Shown: in pieces, positions 48,200 through 59,146 of the stretch
Position numbering within the stretch: position 1 is the first letter of the stretch
Layout: each line of letters starts with the position of its first letter
Assembly (NCBI GenBank): GCA_951804985.1
Contig: OX638134.1
Location: 80,579,679-80,643,678, forward strand
Length of the DNA stretch: 64,000 bases
Reading direction: 5' to 3'
From: Dryomyza anilis
Taxonomy: Eukaryota > Arthropoda > Insecta > Diptera > Dryomyzidae
Translations under genes and position numbers: made by a program
Notes under the pieces: generated by a model
Databases searched by the model: none
Seen by the model: only the letters and a program-made list of their open reading frames with translations
What the model was told of the DNA's origin: nothing

Positions 48200-48810
48200 C
48201 ATTTTTTATTGCAGAAATCGGTAGCAGACATCGTGGAAAATCGAATGGTGGTCCATGTCAAAAATCACTTTTTGTCAAAAAAATTGTTATTGCGTAAATG
48301 GATAGCGAACATCAATAGAAGACTAATGGTACCCTTGGAGTGGTCCATGACCGCATTTATAACCCAAAAATTTGTATTTCGGAAATCGATAGCGGACATC
48401 ATTAGAAGGCAAATGGTACCCTTTGGAGTGGTCCATGACCCCAAAAGGAGGCCAAAAACCCATTTATTACCCAATTTTTTTTCGATAGCGGACTTCATTT
48501 GACGCCTAATGGTACCCTTTGAAGTGGTCCAGGTCCCCCCAAAGGGGGTCAAAACCGCATTTATAATTCAAAAATTTGTATTTCGGAAATCGATAGCAGA
48601 CATCATTAGAAGGCTAATGGTACCCTTTGGAGTGGTCCATGACCCCCAAGAGGAGGCCAAAAACCCATTTTTGAACCAATTTTTTTTATTTCGGACTTTT
48701 TTTTTTGAGTCACAAATGCGGTTTTGGCCCCCTTTTTGAATGTGATGGACCACTCCATTAGTCTTCTAATAAGGTTCGCTTTCCACAAAAGCGAACCTTA
48801 AAAGTGGTTT
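48200..48810 (+). repeat. Higher-order tandem repeat (TAATGGTACCCTTTGGAGTGG)
   Basis: Four or five copies of a unit of about 85-110 bp containing AATGGTACCCTTTGGAGTGG, TCCATGACCCC, GGAGGCCAAAAACC and TTTCGGAAATCGATAGC words. Alternate units match best, giving a higher-order period of about 206 bp (48406 versus 48612). Frames on both strands stay partly open, without a domain or start context. Confidence 0.85.
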
Positions 48811-49661
48811 TTGACCCCCTTTTGGGTGTAATGGACAAAATACCATTTATGTGGCTTTTAATTGATTTTTGAGCGATTTTTCCAAACAACTCAATTTTGT
48901 ACATGTTGAATAAAGTTGGGTTAAAGTGCGAAACATTTAAACTTTTACCAAAATGCTATTTTAGTCTTTCTTTTTCATGTTTTGTTTTTTTTCTGCATTT
49001 CAGATCTTATCTCAGGTGAAGTCAAAATTTAGCTAATCAGTGATTTCTGGCCACGATTGAAGTTTTTTCTTAGCTAAACCAATTAAATAATTCGCACAAC
49101 ACATTATGTTCACTAACATTACAAAAAAAATGTGTAAAATACGTTTCCCACTTTACCCTAGAAAGTGTTTCCCAGTTTACACCAATATGGCAATTTGAAC
49201 ATAACGTAGCACAATTTAAGCAACAGTTAATTTTTTGCAAAACCCGATATAAATTCTCAGTTTTTGATAGCAAACAAAAGTACTTAAAAAATAATTCAAA
49301 AACATTATTTTCAATTCTTCTCGAAATTCAATAAAAAGGGATTAATTTGATAAAAACCATTGTTTAAAAATCTGATGTCATATTAAGAAGCATTAGACAA
49401 TTGTTTTTATTTTTTCAGTGCAAAAGCATGTCCAAAAATTGCAATTTACAGATGACCTCGTGTTCCACTTTACCCCAGGTTCTCCTAAACGATTACTCAC
49501 TTTCTGCATTTGGGCACGACAGTCTATTAGACAAAATTCTCGTTATTGTGAATTTTCACAAAGTCAAAAAGCATTAAATTCAAATAATATTGAAGTCATT
49601 TTTAAGTCATATTTAAGTCATTTGTTTATTGTGTTTGTTCGCTCAGAAATTTGAAAGATCA
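48811..49661. other. AT-rich spacer
   Basis: No gene recognised. The frame at 49418-49654 shows no domain. Confidence 0.4.
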
Positions 49662-50684
49662 TATATCGTCACTATCATTCCAAAGGGGCGAATGTGCAAT
49701 TTTTGGCATTTGCGTTTTTTTTTACATTTTTGAATGTAGTTTTTCCTCAAGTATACTGTGCTAAAATCGCGTGTCGTTTTGTTGGATATTTCTAGCCACA
49801 AAAGTCAAAACCAAAAGGGCGAATTTGAAAAATTGAAAATCTTGTCATGCCAAAAGGGCGAATCTTTCCTTTTTCGCCATAACTATTTATTGGTACGAGA
49901 TAAAATAGTGATGTAAAGGCAATTATTGTTTGTTTTTAAAGCACCTATCTATCTCCATCACTATTTAAAAATATTTTGTCAAACATTAATTTGCCATTTG
50001 TTATTTGCAGTACAAAATGTTTTACAAAATATGTTTAATTAATGATGCAGATCGATAGATGCTTTAAAAACAAACAATATATGCCTTTACACCACTATTT
50101 TATCTCGTACCAATAAATAGTTATGGCGAAAAAGGAAAGATTCGCGCTTTTGGCATGACAAGATTTTCAATTTTTCCAATTTCTTCGTTTTTTTGCCATA
50201 ACTTTTTATTCGTGCAAGATAAAATAGTAGTTTAAAGGTATTAATTGTCTGTTTTTAAAGCACCTATCGATTGGCATCATTATTTACATTTGCCAAAAAA
50301 AAAATCTGCAAATAACAAATGGCAAATTAATGTTTGGAAAATATAATGATGCTAATAGATAGGTGCTTTAAAAACAAACAATTAATTCCTTTACATCACT
50401 ATTTTATTTTGAGCGAATAAAAAGTTATAGCATAAAAAACAAAAATATTTGCGTTTTGGTCAGGATATAGCCTCACAAAATTCGTATTTATAATTCAGTA
50501 AGTTGTCCAAATCCAAAGATATTTTATATACGTTATAATAATTCATGAATAAACCAAAATAACAGAACAAATTGAAAAAAAACTAAATTTTTCTTATTTT
50601 TAAAGCACTTCAAACTTTAAAATTTGATTTCTCAACATTTTTAAAAATGCACATTCGCCCCTTTGGCATGACAGTGACGATATA
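49662..50684. mobile_element. Foldback DNA element: two tandem palindromes within TIRs
   Basis: The outer ends are inverted repeats of about 40 bp: TATATCGTCACTATCATTCC then AAAGGGGCGAATGTGCA at left, and the complement with few changes at right. Inside are two successive large hairpins. Arms at about 49826-49980 and 50010-50177 pair (CTTGTCATGCCAAAAGGGCG...AAAGCACCTATC), then related arms at about 50180-50290 and 50330-50450 pair. The four arms are variants of one sequence. No coding. The TATATCGTC terminus matches the MITE at 28772. Probably non-autonomous and mobilised in trans. Confidence 0.87.
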
Positions 50685-52374
50685 AGATGTATTAAAAATA
50701 CTTTAAAAATATTTATCTAAATATTTATAATTTCGGTAATCAATAGAAAATGTTCACAATAGTTCAAATATTCTGTTTTTTGTAGGTATTTATTTTAAAA
50801 ACATTCAAATGTATCACATAATTTACATAAAAATGTCATTGATTTAAAATGTTACAACTTGACTTTTTCTGAATACATTATTTAGTTGGTTTCATGTGCA
50901 AAACATTATTTAAATGAAATTCCACTCTAAATTGAGCCAATGTTGTCCACAGCACTTAAATAAAAAGCTATATCCAAAACCCCCTCCCCTCGAAAACCCC
51001 ATAGTCTAAACAAGAAACCACACAACAATTGCTGTTGCTGCTACAATGTACATAAAATCTGCGCATTTCATTAAAATCTTTAGAAAATCTTCTTTTTTTC
51101 CCATTTTGGAAACTTAATAACAAAAATGAAACGAAAAAAGAGGTCAGCCGAAAGGCAGGTTCTTGTAATAATAAACGTCAACGGAAACAAGAGAAGGTAG
51201 AAAATGTTACCAAAACACAAACAAAAATGTGCCTTATTTCTGTTGAAAATGGTAAAACCTGCAACAACTATAGAAAATAAATAAAATATAACAAAAAAAC
51301 GAGAAACAAAATAAAAATGCAAAACTAAAAACTGCAAACTTGAAACCTAAAAACAGGAAACCGAAAAACAGGAAACCTAAAATGTGTAACCTAAAACCGA
51401 ATTGCATGTAAATATAAATATTTTTGCAATAAACAACATGGTATTGTTTTATTTTTCGTCATTATGCGGTACGGAACGTTAGAGATATTGTACAGGCGGC
51501 TACAGATGGTTGATACTACGAGGCAACAATGGGCACTACGAAAAAAGTTCCAAATGAAATTGGGCACAAACATTTTTAATATGATTTTGAATATTCTAAT
51601 TTATTGGGAATTTTATCAGTTTTTAGTTGCTTTTTATTTTTTTTTTTTTTGATTTCAATATCACTTTAATTTGAAATAAGTTATTTCATTTGTTCTGTTA
51701 CTGGAACTTAGTGCATCAACTGTTACTTCAATGGGTATTAAGTATTCAATTAGGCGGCACTTTCTTTTGGGTTTAATTCTCAAACAACTATCGAGTTTCA
51801 GTGGAAAATAAATTTTAAAACAATTTTAAAATTCATTAGTGAAACATGAGCACAAAACTGATGGCTGCCTCTATGGCTTACAAGATGCATATGCCGGGTA
51901 TAAACCAAAAAATAAAAATGTACAAAAAAAAAACTTAATAAAAAATTGCTTAGATTTTGCAGCAACTACAACAGCAACAGCAGCAGCAGCAAGCAATGTC
52001 GACAACAATGACAATAACAATGGCTACCAGTGACAAAGGCGATGTTGCCAACACAATGTGCGTTTTTCATACACACAGCGGAAGACTACACAACAGGATT
52101 ACATTTCATATCCTGCGAGCAACTGCAAAGCACTGCACACAAAGTGACATCGAGCTTTTTTCAGTTTTATGTGTGCGCAGCAGGTTTTAGATGTGGTACA
52201 CATGAAGTGCTGTGGTGGGAGTAGGGGAGTGGCACTGGTTACCGATGTCCTTTTTGCAAAATCCTTTTTAGCCATTTTATGAAGCGCAGAGATGCTAACT
52301 CAGCGCTGCTTTGTGAAAGATTTTATTATTATTATTTTTGTATTTTTTTTTTCAACAAGAAACAATATTAGCAA
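50685..52374. other. Unique spacer, no gene recognised
   Basis: Contains short AAACCTAAAAACAGG-type repeats (51325-51405) and a CAG/CAA tract (51958-51995) in short domain-free frames. 51960-52320 is balanced sequence with no splice-compatible coding. Confidence 0.4.
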
Positions 52375-54955
52375 TTTGAATTTTTATTAAAAATTTGAAT
52401 ATTTTGTGTATATTGAATTTTAAATTAAATTTAATGAAAAATTATATTTTTAGTTAAAAAATTGTAATTTTAGTGCACAATTAAATTTTTAGTGAAATAT
52501 TAAATTTTTATTGAAAAATTGAATTTTTAGTGAAAATTTGAGTTTTTAGTGATAAATCGAATTTTTATTGAAAAAGTGAATTTTTTTAGCGAAAATTTGA
52601 ATTTTTAGTGAAAAATTAAATTTTTAGTTAAAAACTAAATTTTTAGTCAAAAATAAAATTTTAGATAAAAATTTCGATTTTTAGCTACAACATTCAATTT
52701 TTAGTGAAAAATGTAATTTTTAGTTAAATAAGATTTTTTTAATTGAAAATTGAATTTTCAGTAAATTGAAAATTGAAATTGTTAATAGTTAGAAATAGGA
52801 TTTTTAAATAGTTAAACATAATGTTTTTCAATAAAAATCAATTTTAGTATTAAAAATAATTTTTTTTTATTAAAAATTATTTTTTATGAAAAATTATTTT
52901 TTATGAAAAATTAATTTTTTTGTGAAAATTTTAATTTTCAGGGAAATTTTCATTTTTACTTAAAAATTTAGTTTTTAATATAAATATTTGTATTTATGAA
53001 AATTTTAAAAGGAATTTTTAGTAAAAATATGAATTTTATTAAAAATTTGAATATTTAGTGTATATTGAATTTAAAATTAAATTTAGTGTAAAATTATATT
53101 TTTATCTAAAAAATTAATTTTTATGACAAATTGATTTTTAGGTAAAAAATTGGAATTTTAGTGCATAATTAAATTTTTAGTGAAATATTTAATTTTATTG
53201 AAAAATTGAGTTTTTAATGAAAAATCGAATTTTTATTGAAAAAGTGATTTTTTTAGCGAAAATTTGAATTTTTATTGAATGTTTAAATTTTTACTTGAAA
53301 ATTGAATTTAAAGTGAAAAATAGAATTTTTGTTGAAAAATAGAATTTTTAGTGAAAAATTGAATATATAGTGAAAAATTGAATTTTTAGTGAAAAATTTA
53401 ATTATTAGTGAAAAATTTAATTTTTAGTGAAAAATTTAATTTTTAGTGAAAGATTTAATTTTTAGTGAAAAATTTAATTTTTAGTGAAAAATTTAATTTT
53501 TAGTGAAAAATTTAGTTTTTAGTAAAAAATTTAATTTTTAGTGAAAAATTTAATTTTTAGTGAAAAATTTAATTTTTAGTGAAAAATTTAATTTTTAGTG
53601 AAAAATTTAATTTTTAGTGAAAAATTGAATTTTTAGTGAAAAATTGAATTTTTAGTGAAAAATGGAATTTTTAGTGAAAAATGGAATTTTTAGTGAAAAA
53701 TTGAATTTTTAGTGAAAAATTGAATTTTTAGTGAAAAATTGAATTTATAGTGGAAAATTGATTTTTTAGTGAAAAATTGAATTTTTAGTGAAAAATTTAA
53801 TTATTAGTGAAAAATTGAATTTTTAGTGAAAAATTTAATTTTTAGTGAAAGATTTAATTTTTAGTGAAAATTTTAATTTTTAGTGAAAAATTTAATTTTT
53901 AGTGAAAAATTGAATTTATAGTGAAAAATGGAATATATAGTGAAAAATTGAATTTTTAGTGTAAAATTGAATTTAAAGTGAAAAATTGAATTTTTAGTGA
54001 AAAATTGAATTATTAGTGAAAAATTGAATTTTTAGTGAAAAATTGAATTTTTAGTGAAAATTTGAATTTTTAGTGAAAAATTGAATTTTTAGTGAAAAAT
54101 TGAATTTTTAGTGAAAAATTGAATTTTTAGTGAAAAATTGAATTTTTAGTGAAAAATTGAATTTTTAGTGAAAAATTGAATTTTTAGTGAAAAATTGAAT
54201 TTTTAGTGAAAAATTGAATTTTTAGTGAAAAATGGAATTTTTAGTGAAAAATTGAATTTATAGTGGAAAATTGATTTTTTAGTGAAAAATTGAATTTTTA
54301 GTGAAAAATTTAATTTTTAGTGAAAAATTGAATTTTTAGTGAAAAATTGAATTATTAGTGAAAAATTGAATTTTTAGTGAAAAATTGAATTTTTAGTGAA
54401 AAATTGAATTTTTAGTGAAAAATTGAATTTTTAGTGCAAAATTGAATTTTTAGTGCAAAATTGAATTTTTAGTGAAAATTTTAATTTTTAGTGAAAAATT
54501 TAATTTTTAGTGAAAAATTTAATTTTTAGTGAAAGATTTAATTTTTAGTGAAAAATTTAATTTTTAGTGAAAAATTAAATTTTTAGTGAAAAATTGAATT
54601 TTTAGTGAAAAATTTAATTTTAAGTGAAAAATTTAATTTTTAGTGAAAAATGGAATTTTTAGTGAAAAATTGAATTTATAGTGGAAAATTGATTTTTTAG
54701 TGAAAAATTGAATTTTTAGTGAAAAATTTGAATTTTTAGTGAAAAAAATTGAATTTTTAGTGAAAATTTTAATTTTTAGTGAAAAATTTAATTTTTAGAG
54801 AAAAATTTAATTTGAGTGAAAAATTGAATTTTAATTAAAAAATTGATTTTTAAATGAAAAATTAATTTTTTTTAATGAAAAATTAAATTTTTAGTGAAAA
54901 ATTGAATTTTTAGTGAAAAATTGAATTTTTAATGAAAATTTTAATATTTTTTTTT
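52375..54955 (+). repeat. 19-bp minisatellite array 7
   Basis: Same unit and orientation as array 1. 52375-53300 is degenerate and contains a block duplication with a period of about 647 bp (AAATTTGAATATTTWGTGTATATTG near 52390 and 53040, with following GTGCAYAATTAAATTTTTAG). 53330-54950 is homogeneous, with a variant block ATTTATAGTGGAAAATTGAT repeated near 53741, 54257 and 54674. Ends about 15 bp from the tRNA. Confidence 0.96.
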
Positions 54956-54969
54956 TTACTAAAAATATT

Positions 54970-55041
54970 TGCCTCCTGTGAGGATTGAACTCACGACCCC
55001 TGGTTTACAAGACCAGTGCTCTGCCACTGAGCTAAAGAGGC
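54970..55041 (-). tRNA. tRNA-Thr (anticodon UGU)
   Basis: Same 72-nt gene, minus strand. A five-T terminator follows (complement of about 54962-54966), then array 7 on the 3' side. Upstream conserved elements include AAGTGCAT (complement of 55141-55148, about -100) and AACCTATAAC near the gene, also seen as AACCTATAAG before the 33192 copy. Confidence 0.97.
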
Positions 55042-55419
55042 ACATAACAGTTATAGGTTAAAATTCGAAGATAACATAATTTTTTATCTTTGATTTTCAA
55101 AATTTATCAGTTATCGTTTTCAGACAAAGCATACATAAAAATGCACTTTATTAATTTACAATGATTTCTATATTGCATTGGACCACTATAAACCTAATAT
55201 CTATTCTAAAAATATCAACTGTTTTATTTCAAATATTTACTATGTAGATATGTAGTTCACGAATGATTAATAAAATATTAACTGAATGCTATTAGCTCCA
55301 GTACAAAAATAAGTTCCGGGGTGTTCGGAACTTTAATTTCGTTACATACTAAAAAATGTTATAGCTAAAATCGATTTGAATTCGGTTTACAGAACTTTAC
55401 TGGAATAGCTCCATTTGAA
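55042..55419. other. tRNA 5' flank and AT-rich spacer
   Basis: The first 120 bp is the conserved tRNA-associated flank. The rest shows nothing recognisable. Confidence 0.45.
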
Positions 55420-55670
55420 ATATCGTCGTTGTCACGTAAAAATCACCAAATACATTTTTATGTAAATCTTAAATTCCAAGTTTGTTGGTTTTTATAATAA
55501 AAAGTAATGGATACATTTTTAAAGTTGAAATACCATTTGTTAGATTCACATTTTCTTATCATTTGGTACACATTTTGATCATTGAACAGAAATGGACGGA
55601 ATTTTTGTAAATGAATAATAGGAATTTTGAAAATACAGTTGGTGTTTATTTTACTTCTACAATAATCATA
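55420..55670 (-). mobile_element. Decayed MITE copy with TATCGTC ends
   Basis: The left end AATATCGTCGTTGTCACG and right end TTCTACAATAATCATA are decayed versions of the 28772 MITE termini. The interior TTTTTAAAGTTGAAATAYCATTTG matches that element in inverse orientation. Confidence 0.65.
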
Positions 55671-55782
55671 TGTTTATTTTGTATAGAAAATTCTAATTCT
55701 ATGCCGCAAAAATAAACAAATTCCATCGATTTGAAATTTTAATACGATTTCAAACGCAAGTTAGAATATGCCAGTTTATACA

Positions 55783-56578
55783 ATTTTTATACCCTATACC
55801 TATGAGTTACAGGGTATATTAACTTTGTGCATATATTGTAACGCACCTTAGGAGGCGTGTCCGGTATGGAAAAGTATATATATTCTTGATCAGCATCACT
55901 ACCCGAGTCCGTTTAGCCATGTCCGTCTGTCTGTCTGTCTGTCCATCTTGCTGTCTTGCTGTCCGAATACAGAATAACTTGAGAATCTGATCAGAATGCG
56001 ATGAAATTTCGTCTCAATATATTTTAGCCAAAAGTAGGAAATGAGTTTAAAAATGAGCCAAATCGGTCAACGGACACGCCCACCTCCCATACAAGTCACT
56101 TTTATATAACTCTTTCGGAACTAATAAATAGAAAAGTATTCAAGGTATAGTTATAAAATTTAAAAGGTATTGTAAGAATTAACCTATAAATATGTGGTCC
56201 AAAAATGGGCGTGATCCGCCCACTTTTTTTTTCATTATTTCCCGGGTTTTCATAGTGGAAATTTGATCCGTAAATTATTAAAATCAAATCTATGAAATAT
56301 TAGCCTTTCAAAATTTTAAATATAGGCGTGGTCCGCCCAATTATATTTTTAAATTTTTTTTTTAGTTGTTTAAACTTTTATATAAATTTTTTAATTTAAG
56401 GGGATATAAGACGTAAATTTCTGATATATGAATAATATTCTGATGGTGGGGAGGTTCAGCATAATTAAAAACTTTAAAATTAAGGTATGGAAATAAATAT
56501 CCCACATTAATATCCCCACCAAAGGTGTAGGGTATTCCATAGTCGGGCCCTACCGACTATAAAAATCCGCCCCATGTG
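55783..56578 (+). mobile_element. DINE-1/mini-me-like repeat, longest copy
   Basis: Starts TTTTTATACCCTATACC and continues TAGGAGGCGTGTCCGGTATG, GTCTGTCTGTCTGTCTGTCC and CGGACACGCCCACCTCCCAT, then a segment with GGCGTGGTCCGCCCA words, ending AGTCGGGCCCTACCGACTAT. The terminal CGGGCCC...CGACTATAAAAA resembles the ends of dipteran DINE-like elements. Non-coding; open frames inside are incidental. Confidence 0.75.
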
Positions 56579-56920
56579 ACCTAACTTTCCCAACTCGTTT
56601 AAGACATATAATAGAAAATATTTACCCGTCAAATACAAAGGGTAATTTATCGATTTAAAAACTTTTATATAAAAATACTACACAACTAATATTTATACAT
56701 CCACTTAATAATATTTGTTAAATCAAAGAATTTGTTTATCAATTTTGATGTTCTTAGATTATTGATAAGTATTATTAGGAAAATACTTTTTTGCTTGGCA
56801 CCTATTAAGGCAATGCTAGGGAAAACAAGAAAATACAATTTTAAAAATTATATTTTGATTCTAAGTGAAATATGGAATATACCAAGTAAAATGGCTTACC
56901 ACAACACTAGACTAGATCTA
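56579..56920. other. AT-rich spacer
   Basis: No gene recognised. Confidence 0.4.
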
Positions 56921-57421
56921 AGTGTGATTTTCTGATAGACTTCAAGATTCTACTCATATGATGGACTTCAAGATTCGACCTCATACTCAGTTTTTTCAGA
57001 TTGCCTCAAGTTTTTAAGATATTACGTAAAACATATATATAGGACTTCTTGTATTTTCCTACATATTTTGGTTTTAAACATTTTAAAGATTTCAGTTTTT
57101 TGTTTGACTGGTCATAACTTTGTTCAGATCAATCCGAATTTTATATGGTTTATTTCAGAATATTAGCTGAAGTATTGTCAATGGAATACAAAAGAAATCA
57201 GATCGAAAACTCAAATCAATAAAATGTTAAAGTAGAAAATATGTAGAAAAACGCCAGAATTGTTATATAATTGTTTTATGTAATAACTCAAAAACTTGTA
57301 AGAAAAACGCCAGAATTGTTATATAATTGTTTTATGTAATAACTCAAAAACTTTATGCAATTTAGAAAAAATGAGTATGAGGTCGTGATGAGAATCTTGG
57401 CATTCATCGGAAAATCATACT
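56921..57421. mobile_element. 501-bp TIR element, non-autonomous
   Basis: Left AGTGTGATTTTCTGATAGAC and, further in, GACCTCATACTCAGTTTTTTC. The right end carries the inverse: GAAAAAATGAGTATGAGGTC and AAAATCATACT. The paired arms span about 50-75 bp, the left arm containing an extra internal duplication (CTTCAAGATTC twice). It contains the exact direct repeat at 57245-57353. No coding. Confidence 0.75.
57245..57353 (+). repeat. Exact 53-bp tandem duplication (period 56)
   Basis: The bases 57245-57297 and 57301-57353 are identical (starting AGAAAAACGCCAGAATTG, ending CTCAAAAACTT). Perfect identity in a non-coding AT-rich context implies a recent duplication. Confidence 0.93.
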
Positions 57422-57980
57422 TTGAGCACGGTTAATATTTTTTGTTTTGCTGTGTAATTTATCAATTTAAATTTATTACAATTATTTCGAACACTCATTG
57501 TCAATGCTATGTGGTTAGGTCAATCGCCCAAAATCTACTAACTTGATAGGTAAATGGAGAAGGCCATTCATAAAGCACTTTAAATATTACATCATTCTAT
57601 AAAAATTTTCGATTAGCGCTTGACCAACTCCATACTACTTGTCAATCAAAGTAATCTACACATGTGCGACTTATCACAAGACAGTCTAAAATCATTCAAA
57701 AATAAATATAAATTATATAGCATATATATATTAGCTTAAACCCCAAATCAGTGCCAATTAAAGTGACGGCACACTCTAAATACTATCAAGAGTAATAACT
57801 ACTGGTAATCAAAAGTTATCAGTTAGTGCTACGCAATTGCCTTCCATTAAACGCAGAAAGAATGACAGAGAGGCAATAATAATTTTATTATCTATAAAAA
57901 AAATATATTATCTAACATAATCTGGTCTAAACTATTCGGAAGATTATATAGTCTTGACTTTTATAACAGTTTTCAATCTG
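57422..57980. other. Upstream region of the serine protease gene
   Basis: Unique AT-rich sequence with several GATA-type words (CTTATCAC near 57667, GTTATCAG near 57815, TTATCTATAA near 57888). GATA factors drive midgut protease genes in flies, so these are plausible enhancer sites, but such short motifs are common in AT-rich DNA. Confidence 0.4.
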
Positions 57981-58018
57981 TATAAAAGGCACGATCGACG
58001 TATTCAAAATTTCAGTTG
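57981..58018 (+). promoter_or_regulatory. TATA box plus initiator of the serine protease gene
   Basis: TATAAAAG at 57981-57988 and TCAGTT at 58012-58017 match the fly TATA and initiator consensus. The presumed start A58014 is 33 nt from the first TATA base and gives a 16-nt leader before ATG 58030, typical of compact digestive-enzyme genes. Confidence 0.88.
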
Positions 58019-58029
58019 TCTGCCACGAC

Positions 58030-59100
58030 ATGAAATTCGCCATCGCTTTAGTTTTGTTCACCGCCACCGTGGTGTCGGCCACCACCAACAAGGTGGACTG
58101 GTCCGTCGTCAAACCTCTGGATGTTGAGCCCACGTTGCCTTTGATTCCACGTGCCAATAATGCGCCTTCCGGTCGCATTACCAATGGTAACTTGGCTTCC
58201 CTCAAGCAGTTCCCCTATCAGGCAGGTCTCATGCTGTACGTACAGGGTGGCGCCGCCTGGTGTGGCGGTACCTTGATCTCCAACCGTTGGGTTTTGACTG
58301 CTGCTCATTGCACCGATGCACTGTAAGTTGTGGGGGGCGAAGATTTTAAAGTGAAATTTTTTATTTTAAATAATTTATTTTCCAATTTTAGCACCACCGG
58401 CGTTGATGTCTACTTGGGCGCCTGGAATCGTCAGGATCGTGAGGAGGCCGGCCAACAGATCATCTTTGTATCCAAGAAGAACGTCATCGTGCACGAGGAC
58501 TGGGAACCCACACTGTTGTTGAACGATATTTCGCTGATCAAGTTGCCCGTTGAAATTGAATTCAATGGTAAAGTTATTCAAAATTTAATAGTATTTCACA
58601 ACTAATTTTTTCTAAACTAACGCACAGAATACATCCAACCCGCCAAACTGCCCAAGAAGGCTGATAGTTACTCCACCTATGCCGGTGATATGGCCATCGC
58701 CTCCGGCTGGGGACGCATCAGTGACGGTACGTCTTACCTTTCTAAAATCTATAATTAGTGCTTTATTTTAATACCTATTTTTTTGGTAACTATAGAAGCC
58801 ACTGGCGCCACCGACAAACTGCGCTGGATCGAAGTGCCCATCATGACCAACAGCGGTTGCTCCACCTGGTTCTTTGGCTCGATTAAACCCTCGAACATCT
58901 GCATTAAGACCACCGGTGGTTTCTCCACCTGCAATGGTGATTCTGGCGGCCCTCTGGTTTTGGCCGATGGCTCGCACACCCTCATTGGCGCCACCTCCTT
59001 CGGCATTGCCTTGGGCTGTGAGAAGGGCTGGCCAGGTGTATTCACACGTACCACCTCCTATCTGGACTGGATCGAGGAGAATTCTGGTGTCGTTGGTTAA
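58030..59100 (+). CDS. Secreted chymotrypsin-like (S1A) serine protease, Jonah/brachyurin-like
   Basis: Exons 58030-58322, 58392-58567, 58628-58726, 58796-59100 with 60-69-nt introns. Phases join to 290 residues, TAA stop. Residues 1-17 are a signal peptide ([17 protein letters not shown]). The propeptide ends at R49, with activation before I50 (ITNG). The triad is H93 (TAAHC), D143 (NDISL) and S239 (GDSGGP), all intact. Cysteines pair as 78-94, 211-225, 235-264, the three-disulfide pattern of invertebrate chymotrypsin-like enzymes. The pocket-base position six before the catalytic Ser is S233, unlike trypsin's Asp, so chymotrypsin-like preference is inferred; G270 follows the pocket. The length is normal and the protein appears functional. 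The promoter and short UTRs fit a highly expressed larval or adult gut digestive protease secreted into the lumen, although tissue is inferred. The exact paralog within the family cannot be assigned. Confidence 0.96.
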
Positions 59101-59140
59101 GTTCTTTTTTAGAAAAAACTTTGATCATTATATGATCTGT

Positions 59141-59146
59141 AATAAA
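59141..59146 (+). terminator. Polyadenylation signal of the protease gene
   Basis: AATAAA 41 nt after the stop codon, the first in the 3' flank. Confidence 0.75.

Noticed and set aside
48023..48753. Frames on both strands encoding repeated peptides such as RKSIADIIRR
   Set aside because: They track the 85-110-bp tandem repeat, lack any known domain and occur on both strands.
51325..51405. AAACCTAAAA words as a telomeric TTAGG remnant
   Set aside because: The spacing is irregular, no (TTAGG)n run exists, and Diptera generally lack TTAGG telomeres.
51957..52190. Glutamine-rich start of a frame as a coding exon
   Set aside because: A short CAG/CAA microsatellite with no conserved continuation, domain or splice-compatible partner.
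58048..59054. Minus-strand frames over the protease gene
   Set aside because: Shadows of GC-rich coding exons. The plus strand carries the complete triad and introns.
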